The notes under the pieces: model-generated | Told to the model about the DNA's origin: nothing | The model's input: the letters and a program-made list of their open reading frames with translations, nothing else | Database searches by the model: none | Origin: Trypanosoma brucei gambiense DAL972 | Lineage: Eukaryota; Euglenozoa; Kinetoplastea; Trypanosomatida; Trypanosomatidae | Length of the DNA: 64,000 nt | Assembly (NCBI RefSeq): GCF_000210295.1 | Contig: NC_026743.1 | Span: 1,922,001 to 1,986,000, forward strand | Direction: 5' to 3' | Translations under genes and position numbers: made by a program | Shown: positions 1 through 8,217 of the stretch, piece after piece | Layout of the letters: each line of letters begins with the position of its first letter | Numbering within the stretch: the stretch's first letter is position 1

Positions 1-616
1 CAACAACAAGCCGTACATTCTCTTTGCACGTCAATGAACAGAGACTCTCAATATTCTCTAGTTTGAAGACATTGCCTGTGCCATCAATACCATAACAGGG
101 GAAAAAACTGCGTGAGGGGAGGTCAGTATACCAATCGAGACCCTTTACATTACGCAAGGTAAGACCGAAGCCACGCAGACGCAGCTTATGTTCCTTCCCC
201 ATGGCGAAAAGTGCTTGAGAGAACGCGCCGGGCCCTCCACAGACATCCACAAACGTAAAGGTGCCCTTTGCCCTCGTAGCCCCGCCTTTCAAGTATTCCC
301 ACAAACCGACTGCTTCCATAGTCTCATGAAGCTTGTGGCCCGCACGGTTGCGAAACGCAACAGCCCCGTGAACACCACTGACGGCTTGTGGAAACAGTGC
401 GTCACGGGCCGCTATATATGCGGAGGTGTCTGTGTTGTCGAAAGCAGTCTTCGCGGCCCACAATGCGCTCCGTTCCTCTGCGAGATATGTGTCGAAAGCG
501 TCCCTCCAGTTCACGCGCTCGAACGCTTTTCCAACAAGCCCACTGACATCCGGATGTGTGGAAGCTGGGTCATGGCGCAGAGGGAAAACTACCGTGCAGT
601 CTGCAACGGCAGGCAT
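1..616 (-). CDS. MTr1: Cap-1 mRNA ribose 2'-O-methyltransferase, N-terminal part (runs off the left edge)
   Basis: The reading frame is open from an ATG at 616 to the window edge (205 complete codons), so the C-terminal part is missing. Residues 122-134 carry the SAM-binding loop of FtsJ/RrmJ-like methyltransferases (FVDVCGGPGAFSQ), preceded by RAGHK near residue 95, the position of the first lysine of the K-D-K-E catalytic tetrad in cap 2'-O-methyltransferases. The family methylates the ribose of the first transcribed nucleotide; in trypanosomes this is part of making the hypermethylated cap 4 on the spliced leader RNA, in the nucleus. Assignment to MTr1 rather than the cap-2 or cap-3/4 enzymes rests on the shape of this N-terminal region and on recalled gene order, not on an alignment. 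Confidence 0.78.
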   Translation of the reverse strand, partial: MPAVADCTVVFPLRHDPASTHPDVSGLVGKAFERVNWRDAFDTYLAEERSALWAAKTAFDNTDTSAYIAARDALFPQAVSGVHGAVAFRNRAGHKLHETMEAVGLWEYLKGGATRAKGTFTFVDVCGGPGAFSQALFAMGKEHKLRLRGFGLTLRNVKGLDWYTDLPSRSFFPCYGIDGTGNVFKLENIESLCSLTCKENVRLVV

Positions 617-1390
617 CAGAGAAGTACCCACCCTTGCACTCCCCTTCTACACGCATATACGTTAAAAATGCCAACAATAAAAGCGAATCAGATGAGAGTC
701 AGGAGGGGAGGGGGGAAAGGGACGGCATAGAGGGTTTGCAAATACTAGGGAGTTATTTCCATGCGTGAAACAATTTTATCCTCTTCAAGTGAGTACTTGC
801 ACACGAAACAGTGCATTCCAGGAGCAAAAACAAACCCGTCTGTGGTACGCACTTTTGCACGTGAGCGACCGCGCGACACCCCGCAACTGCAGGATGGTGA
901 GAGGGTTCCTTCGGTTGCACTGATGAGGCCCACAGACGTCTACGCGGCACTTCGACGGCATGTACTCAACGTAAAATACAAATGGAGTCGCCTTCTACGC
1001 CGCCTCCGGAACCACATCGGCAGTTGTATAGACCTTGCTCCCGAGAAGCCTCTGACGAGGTGTAGCGTTACATATCCATCAAATACCTCTCCCCTGCGTT
1101 TGCGGTAACACCAAATAATAATGATATCAACAATACATTGACCCTCGTGATGGTCATTGGTATTTCTTCAATCTGATCCTACATATCGCGACACGCAGCC
1201 ACCACTCGGCCTACCTCAAATTACAGCGCATATGATCATGGGCGTGACCAACCGCCTCACCACACATGAGGGTGTGGAAAGGAAGGGATATGGGAAACAG
1301 AACCCCTTGCAGGATTTAAAAAAAAAGCGCTCTACACCGCCCTCTAATACGCTCCTTGCCCCCATCTGCACGTGGTGAATAGCGGGCCAC
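617..1390. other. Intergenic region (no gene seen)
   Basis: This 774-base spacer should hold the 3' UTR of the coiled-coil gene and the splice signals and 5' UTR of the methyltransferase. Plus-strand open frames such as 761-1108 have no recognisable domain and oppose the direction of every other gene, so none is called. Confidence 0.6.
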
Positions 1391-1858
1391 TTACTTTGTT
1401 AGGAGCACCTCCCTCAGAAGCACAGCGCTATTCAGGGCCTTTTCTTCAAGCTCCTTCTTCAACGCCGCCGCCTCGCCGTTCAACCGCTCCAATTCTTTTG
1501 TCTTTTTAGTTCGTATCGTCTCAAGCTCGTTGCGCATCGACGCGTTCTCGTTCTCTGCTGTGGCCACAGATTGCTCGAGGCTTTTTATGCGCTGACTGAG
1601 CTGATAGCTAAGCGTTGAAGTTGAACGCTGCATTGCGCGGACTTGCTCACTGGTAGTGTTCTCAGCCGCCTCCTGCTGTTGGACCATCTCTGCAATTCGC
1701 TTCTCCAGTACACTTTTCTCGTGACGAATGCACCGAATTTCTTCACTCGCCAAAAGAAGCAACTGCTCTACGGCCTGACATTGCCGCTTGATGTTCTCAA
1801 GGGCCTGCTGCTTGTCGTCAATCACCTGTGCGTCTGGGACCTTCTTCTTGGGAGCCAT
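1391..1858 (-). CDS. Small coiled-coil protein, possibly axonemal
   Basis: A 155-residue protein starting MAPKKK. An in-frame ATG upstream at 1942 also lies downstream of the predicted splice site at about 1993; the start at 1858 is preferred because the basic MAPKKK beginning looks like a natural N terminus. Nearly all of residues 20-150 form heptad-rich coiled coil (Q/E/K/L rich, no enzymatic motif). The basic start followed by a single long coil with an SxxLxxxV-type central segment resembles the CCDC153/DRC12 class of nexin-dynein regulatory complex proteins, but coiled coils give weak similarity and this is only a suggestion. No membrane segment or signal peptide is visible. Confidence 0.7.
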   Translation of the reverse strand: MAPKKKVPDAQVIDDKQQALENIKRQCQAVEQLLLLASEEIRCIRHEKSVLEKRIAEMVQQQEAAENTTSEQVRAMQRSTSTLSYQLSQRIKSLEQSVATAENENASMRNELETIRTKKTKELERLNGEAAALKKELEEKALNSAVLLREVLLTK

Positions 1859-2334
1859 GCCCCTTAAAAGTGCTACGCTATTGATGTGGCGATATGTTTT
1901 AGCAACTTCCTTTCTTTTCTCCCCTTTCTCAGTTCCTAGCACTGGGGGTGACCAAGAAGAATGACGTTCACCAAGGATGCGTGGAGTGGGCGCTTAAGAG
2001 AGAAAAGTTGAAGAAAAAGTGGTGCCAGTGACCAGTTACACGGGCGACAAAAAAAAAAAAATAGTGATGGTTCGCCTCGTAAGCACTTATGGGTTCTGCG
2101 ATCCCCTTCCCTTTTCAGTTTCATCAGCAGGAAACTAAAAGACTATGCCTAAACCTATGGATGATGAACCGGAAACAGGCAGCTGGAACAGAGACAAGCA
2201 AAAGGGGAATAACAAGAAGCAAATCCAGGAAAGTTTTCGGTGCTCTACACACCTCGTAGGAGCATCCGCTCACGCTACTTCTACCCCTCTTTTTGCATAC
2301 CCCACCAGGTCTCCTCCACCCCCACGCCGGGAGC
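1859..2334. other. Intergenic region (no gene seen)
   Basis: Contains the 5' UTR and splice signals of the coiled-coil gene and the 3' UTR of the TMEM184-like gene. Open frames on either strand are short and featureless. Confidence 0.6.
1993..2022 (-). promoter_or_regulatory. Predicted spliced-leader acceptor for the coiled-coil gene
   Basis: In the sense direction a pyrimidine-rich run (about 2022 to 1996) ends in an AG at 1994-1993. This predicts a 5' UTR of about 134 bases to the ATG at 1858. A separate T13 run (plus-strand A13 at 2049-2061) lies further upstream. Confidence 0.45.
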
Positions 2335-3435
2335 CTACTGATTACGCACGATAGCTTTGATGTCGTTGAAAATATCCTCATTCCTCAGAGTGTACTTTAG
2401 GTTTTCTCTGACGCTGTAACGTATCGGTGGAATTGTGCGACCCGCTGCATATGGATCGAGATTACCCTGGCTCTCCTCAATAGAGACTAAGTTAGCAGGG
2501 TCATACACGTCGCTCCCAAAGCAGTAGCGATGAGCGAAGGCTACAAACATCATTTCAATGCAGATTAGTAGGTCTTGCAGTCCTTGTGGTGCTTCCTCCT
2601 TGGTCCAGTACCCAAAATTTGGTAGCCAATCCATGGCTGCGAGAAGTTGAATCAGTATCCCTTGCCAGAAGGATAAAAAGATAACCGCCTTAATGCATAT
2701 AAACTTCAAAAGGGCATCTGTGCCCTCCATGAACTCCTTCAACCCAACGTAGAAGTAAACTAGCGCTGTGAAGGCTGTCGTGATGGAAAAGTTGCAGATC
2801 AGGGCAGTCCAAAAATGACCCTTGCTCACGTCGAGTATACCGCCCAATTCGTGCTTTGCTTTTAAGATAATAATAACGATGGCACCCAGTGGCTTCACCA
2901 CCATAAACTGGAAGATAGCTAATCGACAGTTGCGCACAAACGTGGGTGAAACCTTCATCGGCTCCAGCCAACAAAGAGGGAAGATATGTGGCACGGGTGG
3001 CCACTCCTCCAACATAAGGGCCCTGTACAAAGTATCAACGCCTCCCATGAGAGCCAACATGAGCTGGAAAAAGGCGTAGATGGCGTAGCTCTCGTACGCA
3101 TCCCGGAGGATGTTGAGGTACTCAGCTGCACCAGGAGCTAGAAGGCACACCCACGATATCATAGCGTACAGTGGAACCATAAAAAGGATGCGGACCACCT
3201 TCGTTTGGCATTCTGGGTCAGAGAAGCAAGTTAGATGCTCAAGAATTTGGAAAAACGACAGCAAAGTTGCGAATACAGCGCAGTACCCACCAATGAACGA
3301 TGGCATACCCAATTTTTCGCGCACTACACCTTTAAACGGAATGACTAACAGCAGCAAGATACCGACGACACAGATGAACGTTCCAACCCAGTAGTACATC
3401 TTTCGCCGCCCCTGACGAGCGACATGTATGGCCAT
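2335..3435 (-). CDS. TMEM184 / organic solute transporter alpha (DUF300) family membrane protein
   Basis: A 366-residue polytopic membrane protein with about seven hydrophobic segments, the first at residues 14-34 after a short basic start (MAIHVARQGRRK). The family signature around residues 79-94 (VVRILFMVPLYA) and the following segments with conserved acidic and aromatic positions match the Ost-alpha/TMEM184 family. Animal Ost-alpha moves steroid and bile-acid derivatives with a beta partner; TMEM184 proteins are less understood, so the substrate here is unknown. The frame continues 12 codons upstream but begins there with GTG; the first ATG is at 3435 and follows the predicted splice site. 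Confidence 0.85.
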   Translation of the reverse strand: MAIHVARQGRRKMYYWVGTFICVVGILLLLVIPFKGVVREKLGMPSFIGGYCAVFATLLSFFQILEHLTCFSDPECQTKVVRILFMVPLYAMISWVCLLAPGAAEYLNILRDAYESYAIYAFFQLMLALMGGVDTLYRALMLEEWPPVPHIFPLCWLEPMKVSPTFVRNCRLAIFQFMVVKPLGAIVIIILKAKHELGGILDVSKGHFWTALICNFSITTAFTALVYFYVGLKEFMEGTDALLKFICIKAVIFLSFWQGILIQLLAAMDWLPNFGYWTKEEAPQGLQDLLICIEMMFVAFAHRYCFGSDVYDPANLVSIEESQGNLDPYAAGRTIPPIRYSVRENLKYTLRNEDIFNDIKAIVRNQ

Positions 3436-3841
3436 CTGCAGAGAAAATGAGATTCCGGACTTCTTCCACACTCAGTTGAGGGCGGGGCGGTCGAGACGGA
3501 AACAACCCCCCACGCGAGCAGCGTTATGAAAGGTAACAATGGTACTATGTAAAACCAATATATTGTCACCAAGAATGTTTCAACAAAGCAAAAGAAAAGA
3601 AAAAGGGTATGTGGCGAGTACATCTTCCATCATTGCTATGGACGGCCCCTGCCGTGCACGCAAAAAGGTGAAACGACACTGATTACACATATTAGCGAAG
3701 AAAATTGTATGTTAGTGCAAGAGATACTGGAGATAGGCAAATAATTTCAACGATGAAACCCACCTGTCACACCGACCCGAGAACATATATACACGAATGT
3801 ACGTAATGCTATGTCGGAGAGTACCACACTCTATCCGTGCC
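3436..3841. other. Intergenic region (no gene seen)
   Basis: Holds the 5' leader of the TMEM184-like gene and the 3' UTR of the ORC-like gene. No supported open frame. Confidence 0.55.
3545..3606 (-). promoter_or_regulatory. Predicted spliced-leader acceptor for the TMEM184-like gene
   Basis: A sense-strand pyrimidine tract (about 3606 to 3586) is followed by its first AG at 3546-3545, giving a predicted 5' UTR of about 109 bases. Confidence 0.4.
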
Positions 3842-5167
3842 TCATCGTGGAATGAGGTCGTAGAGGTTCAACGACAAATGCTGCGAAAGGCTAATCGCTG
3901 ATGTAACAGGTATGTGACAGTGATAACCCTTTGTGCTGTGGGTTGTTGGAACCATGAGACCCCACGACACCAACGTCTGGTGGTGCTGCACCGCTATTTC
4001 TGCGGGCACGAACTCGAGTGGATCCTGGAGGTTCACGCAAATGTTCAGCAGGGACCGATAAACTAGCATGAGTCGGGGCAGATGGACGACGTGCGCTAAC
4101 GAGGAGAGAACGGCTGCCTTGTGCGATGCGGCATTCACCTCCGTAGAATTTGTACGACGCGCCAGCTTTTCGTCACCGAAGACAAGGGCGTGCTTTGACT
4201 TTGGGACGGCCCCACAGTAAAAAGCACTTAGGGCCCACAGCATGGCTGAGCATCCAATTCGTCTCAGCACGGCCACTAACGGATCTCCGCGACTCCCCAC
4301 AAGAGCACCAGAAGGTGCAGTTGCGACCGATGACGAGAGCTCTCGCCATCTTCCCCATACTGTCGAGTAGTGCATCGCATTGAGGCGTCCCACAACAGCA
4401 TGCGCAGCCAGAAACGGTAAAATTTGATGTACACGCTGGAGAAGTTGTCGCATGTCCTGTGTGACGATACTCGCTCGCATGGGAAGATGCGTCATGTAGT
4501 ACTCAACTGCACCCTTTGTTATGTTGTGAGCCTCTTCTAGCGTGAGGCTCGGGGTATTAGCCCCTGCGCCAGCTCTGGGTGGGGATGCGTTTGTTGCAAA
4601 GAGCGTGTTCAACCACGACTGCACAACGCTAGCATCGGGTCTCGCAACGAAGTGGAAGCGAAAACAGTTTGAGAGACGGAGCGGCATCTGCGACACTACC
4701 CAAAGACAAACAACGTTTGAGTTGCACGGCTGTTGGGATCCACCGACACACACCGAGAGCCACTGATTAATACCCTCAGCACCCTCCTCCACTTCATCAG
4801 CGTCGTCCACGACGAAGTGAAGCTCACTCCCCTCCACTGCATTGTCAAGCCACTGTCGTACCAGCAAGCCAAACTGAAGATGTGAACATTCTGTCCGCCG
4901 CCGTTTAGTTTGCGGCAAAAGACGCCACGCCAGCCGCCGCAGGGAGTCACCAGCTAGCGCCCTGCCAGTAACATACTCTAGCAAGAAAGACCGCTTCATA
5001 TTACGTACGTGATGCTCCCGCGAAGTGAGGTACTGCAGGAGCATAGTCGTTTTGCCGCTACCCGGTGGTCCAAAGATGGAGATGTAACCGGAGCCACACT
5101 CCACGTCTGCGTCTAATTCATCCCGCAGGTCCACTCCAACCTCCTTGCGTGGTGTTTGGGCTGCCAT
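3842..5167 (-). CDS. ORC-like AAA+ ATPase (probable ORC1/CDC6-interacting replication factor)
   Basis: A 441-residue protein with a Walker A loop at 33-40 (GPPGSGKT) and a Walker B strand at 116-125 (LHFVVDDADE). The N-terminal AAA+ module is followed by a long helical and winged-helix-like C-terminal half with little sequence conservation, the layout of ORC4/ORC5 subunits. In T. brucei a divergent protein called Tb7980 was reported to associate with ORC1/CDC6; the position in this recalled gene order fits that protein. Its expected role is origin recognition and MCM loading in the nucleus. Subunit-level orthology (ORC5 is the closest in layout) cannot be settled by eye. Confidence 0.75.
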   Translation of the reverse strand: MAAQTPRKEVGVDLRDELDADVECGSGYISIFGPPGSGKTTMLLQYLTSREHHVRNMKRSFLLEYVTGRALAGDSLRRLAWRLLPQTKRRRTECSHLQFGLLVRQWLDNAVEGSELHFVVDDADEVEEGAEGINQWLSVCVGGSQQPCNSNVVCLWVVSQMPLRLSNCFRFHFVARPDASVVQSWLNTLFATNASPPRAGAGANTPSLTLEEAHNITKGAVEYYMTHLPMRASIVTQDMRQLLQRVHQILPFLAAHAVVGRLNAMHYSTVWGRWRELSSSVATAPSGALVGSRGDPLVAVLRRIGCSAMLWALSAFYCGAVPKSKHALVFGDEKLARRTNSTEVNAASHKAAVLSSLAHVVHLPRLMLVYRSLLNICVNLQDPLEFVPAEIAVQHHQTLVSWGLMVPTTHSTKGYHCHIPVTSAISLSQHLSLNLYDLIPR

Positions 5168-5465
5168 ACGACGGGGAAACAGAACGCTCGTACGTAATTG
5201 CTACAGTTGAAGAGGGGGAGGGGAGGGGCACAGTGCTCTACCTTGGTGATGCCCACCCACTGAAGTGCACAGGGGAGGGGGAACAGCGCTATTGTGAATG
5301 AGAACAGAAAATGTCAAACACGAAGGGTAGGGAAAACATTCGTGCTAAAACACATAGTAAAGCCACATATTATGCGCGTACGCACGTCGAAAACTATCGT
5401 GACTTCCACGTTCCTTACCAAACACCAACCACGAACCGCAAGCCTCCTATTTCCGCCTGAGTTCG

Positions 5466-5660
5466 TCACGGCATGTCACGGTACGCCTGCTGGTAGTTCC
5501 ACCTGTTCGTTTTGAAGTGTCTTCGCTTACTAAAACGATTCCTGGCGTCGTGGGACGCCTGTAGCGACGGATGAAACCGCTTGTCCCGCATGAAGCGGTG
5601 GCGAAACTTGTGCCCGCAGTACCAGTGAGCGATAAGCCAGGTTTGGGTCAGAGAAAACAT
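5466..5660 (-). CDS. Small basic hypothetical protein (64 aa)
   Basis: A 64-residue, strongly basic and aromatic protein (start MFSLTQTWLIAHW) in the gap between the ORC-like and RFC genes. The same frame continues upstream to another ATG at 5798, but the predicted splice AG at 5780-5779 lies inside that extension, so the ATG at 5660 is favoured. A very short upstream frame (ATG at 5776) may sit in the leader. The amphipathic, Arg/His/Trp-rich composition resembles small mitochondrial ribosomal or RNA-binding proteins, but no family is recognised. The well-formed splice signal is the main reason to call it. Confidence 0.45.
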   Translation of the reverse strand: MFSLTQTWLIAHWYCGHKFRHRFMRDKRFHPSLQASHDARNRFSKRRHFKTNRWNYQQAYRDMP

Positions 5661-6087
5661 ACGACGCTCTGTCCTTTGCTCCAACCGTATCGAGTAGGTG
5701 AAGAGGAGCCCGGCAGATTTTGTACTACGAACGAGATAACAGATTTTTCTAATTACCAAAACAAGGCCCCAACCATCACTGATAAGGTGTGCGTACATCA
5801 AAGATTATCAATACGGCACAGAAGGAAAAAGGCAAGAACAAGGGAAAAAAGCAAGCGTTTACTTGAACCTCACGTCAGGTTCAACAGATGTTGCATACCC
5901 ACTTTCGACTACAAAAAGGGGTAGATCAAACAGGTGATGGGTATTAGTTCTATTCATGAGTGCTATATTAGCTTGTCCCCGGTGATAGGGGGGGGGGGAT
6001 GCGAAACCTAAATGGTAGCGAAGGAGCCGCCGCGCATCTATTTAACAACAAGGAGAAGAGAAAAACGGCCACTTACGTAACTGATAG
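5661..6087. other. Intergenic region with a G11 run
   Basis: Contains the leader of the small gene and the RFC 3' UTR. A run of 11 G on the plus strand (5988-5998) is C11 in the RNA. No gene is seen beyond the small one. Confidence 0.5.
5779..5858 (-). promoter_or_regulatory. Predicted spliced-leader acceptor for the 64-aa gene
   Basis: A long sense-strand pyrimidine run (about 5858 to 5818) is followed by the first AG at 5780-5779. No other plausible gene lies immediately downstream, which supports a separate transcript here. Confidence 0.45.
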
Positions 6088-7137
6088 TCAGTTTCGCTTG
6101 AGAAGTTGCATCACTCCTGATGCGAATGCCTCCAGATGGAGAATGGGTTTGGTGCCAAGCTTCATGTTGTGATCGTACTTCGCCGCAAGAGAAACAACAG
6201 CCGGTCGCATTGCCGGCTTAACAGAATTAAGCAAGGCTTCCAAGACGCCTCGCATAATTACCTCACCTGAGATGCACTGCCCGAGCAGATCGTAAAACTT
6301 TCCACGAATTTCAAACAGCTTCTTTGGTGTCTGTTCCGTGAGAATGTCGTTGGCAATTTCCTCAAGAAAGACCTGCCAATCAGCCTGCGGAATGTTGGCT
6401 CCACTGCCTGAAAAATCAACTTTTGTCATGGCTGCTGCCTCCAGCATCAGTTGCGCACGTCGTAAGTTTCCTTCGGACTGGTTGCTAAGGGCAGCCAAAA
6501 ATGCGGGTGATGGGGGCATCCGGCCCTCCTTTTCACACACAGTTCGAATGACTTTGGTTATGTTTTCCTGTGAATGGGAAGGAACACGGACAGCAAGGCA
6601 ACGAGAGCGAAGGGGTGCGATAAGACGTGAGGTTGAGTTGCAGATCAGCACCAATCTGCACGTCGCCATGTACTTTTCCATTGTCCGCCGGAGGGCATGC
6701 TGAGCTGCCCGTCCCATTTTATCCACCTCGTTGAGCACCACAACTTTGTACTTCGCAGCGCCTGGTGTGCCAGACTGCAGGGGAACGGTCTGCGCAATCT
6801 CGCGTATCATTTGCATCACGACTACGCGATCGTGATTCCCTGCATCGGAAGGGTTGATGTCAATGTGGTGTGGGGAACTCAGTGTCGCTATATCAACGAC
6901 TTTGCTATCTGTCACTTGCACAGACTTGTGTTCCAGACGTAGCGAGTAAACGGATGGACCGTACACCTGCTGCAACACTGCCATGGCCCGCGTCTTCTTG
7001 CCGGTTCCAGAGGGTCCGTACAATAACAGGTGTGGGAGGTCTTGCGACTCGGCCAAACGCTTAAGTACTTCGGTAAGCTCCGGATACAAATCTACGTCAT
7101 CAAGAGTCCTTGGGCGGTACTTGTCGACCCACAGCAT
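6088..7137 (-). CDS. RFC3: Replication factor C small subunit (human RFC3 / yeast Rfc5 type)
   Basis: A 349-residue AAA+ clamp-loader subunit, close to the usual length. It opens LWVDKYRPRTL, has Walker A at 41-49 (GPSGTGKKT), the subunit-typical altered Walker B (VVVLNEVDK, 132-140) and the SRC motif at 178-180. The GKKT form and the NPSDAGN segment near residues 95-101 identify the human RFC3/yeast Rfc5 subunit rather than RFC2 or RFC4. It loads PCNA at primer-template junctions and takes part in checkpoint clamp loaders, in the nucleus. The C-terminal collar domain (about 240-349) is intact. Confidence 0.95.
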   Translation of the reverse strand: MLWVDKYRPRTLDDVDLYPELTEVLKRLAESQDLPHLLLYGPSGTGKKTRAMAVLQQVYGPSVYSLRLEHKSVQVTDSKVVDIATLSSPHHIDINPSDAGNHDRVVVMQMIREIAQTVPLQSGTPGAAKYKVVVLNEVDKMGRAAQHALRRTMEKYMATCRLVLICNSTSRLIAPLRSRCLAVRVPSHSQENITKVIRTVCEKEGRMPPSPAFLAALSNQSEGNLRRAQLMLEAAAMTKVDFSGSGANIPQADWQVFLEEIANDILTEQTPKKLFEIRGKFYDLLGQCISGEVIMRGVLEALLNSVKPAMRPAVVSLAAKYDHNMKLGTKPILHLEAFASGVMQLLKRN

Positions 7138-8217
7138 AATTGCTATTATATGAAAAAAGGTTTACAAGGCACAATAGAGGAGGATCGGGAATACAAATGA
7201 GAAGCAAACAGTTAGCACAGTCAGGGAAAAATAAGTACAGAAGGGAATGGTGCGTGACGTGATGGCCCGAATCGCGTTTTTTGTGCTCTCTCGTGAATTC
7301 CCCACCACCGATGAAACTATCCCTTTTCGGTTCCCCGACACACTAGTTCTTATAGGGCTCTTACGACAGCGCAACTCAAACTGCTCGAACCCGTGGCCGT
7401 AGCGCAGTCAGCAACAGAGTCGGTTGCCGTGGTGACGCGTAACCGCTGCATGCGAACTTGCCCTTCGGCGGTTACAAATGAGCCCACACATTCACTACGG
7501 AGGAAAATTAACTGTCTTCGTGCCACCAGTAGAGAAGCCAAAAGTTTTCAATACGTATTTACGTATATTATCCCCGTTTTGACAAAATGGGCACACACCC
7601 CGTCACGGTTCCGCAGCGGGGGCACTTCTGCTCTTCCACACCACTGGGTGCTGCTTTACATGGGAGCACCGAGATGGCTTGTCGGAGTGTCATTCGCAGC
7701 GGCCAACGACGCGCGGTGACTAAGTGATCTCCAAATCGAAGCGCGCTCGATTACCACTAACAACGACAACAATAATAATGTGATACCATTCCCATTCACA
7801 TGAAGTACACTGTTTCCTCTGTCGTGCCTCTCTTCAAAAATCAGCACGAACATATTTTTAATCACATGCGCTATAGGTGCATAGTTCGCGCACGGCTTAA
7901 CGGCTACAAACGCAAAGAGTCGCACACACTACACAAACCCACATAGAAATATTCCTGTTTCGGTAGCAGTTCCTTTTTTCCACCTTTAAACTTCGCCTAC
8001 ATAAAAGCAAGAGGTGAGGAGTTGAAGAACACAAGCTCCCCCCTCTGGAAGGTGTAAAGGGGGGGATGTGGAGGAACAGATCCAAAATATGCTTCAGATA
8101 GAAAATCAGACAGTAATGTTACATTCATTTTTTTTTTGTGTGTTTACGCACTCACCCTCTCCAGCGTCATCCTGTGGTGTTCAAATCATTACAAATGCAA
8201 CCCACAACTACATCCAA
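7138..8217. other. Intergenic region, long 3' UTR of the SPEF2-like gene
   Basis: About 1.1 kb without a supported gene. It includes a T10 run (8128-8137) near the stop of the SPEF2-like gene. The largest open frame (7393-7719, plus strand) has no domain and is antisense to the polycistron. Confidence 0.55.

Noticed and set aside
761..1108. Plus-strand open frame of 115 codons
   Set aside because: Antisense to the polycistron, with no domain and no pyrimidine tract in the right orientation; probably chance in a UTR.
7393..7719. Plus-strand frame of 108 codons between RFC and the SPEF2-like gene
   Set aside because: Antisense, no family features, and located in a normal-looking intergenic region.
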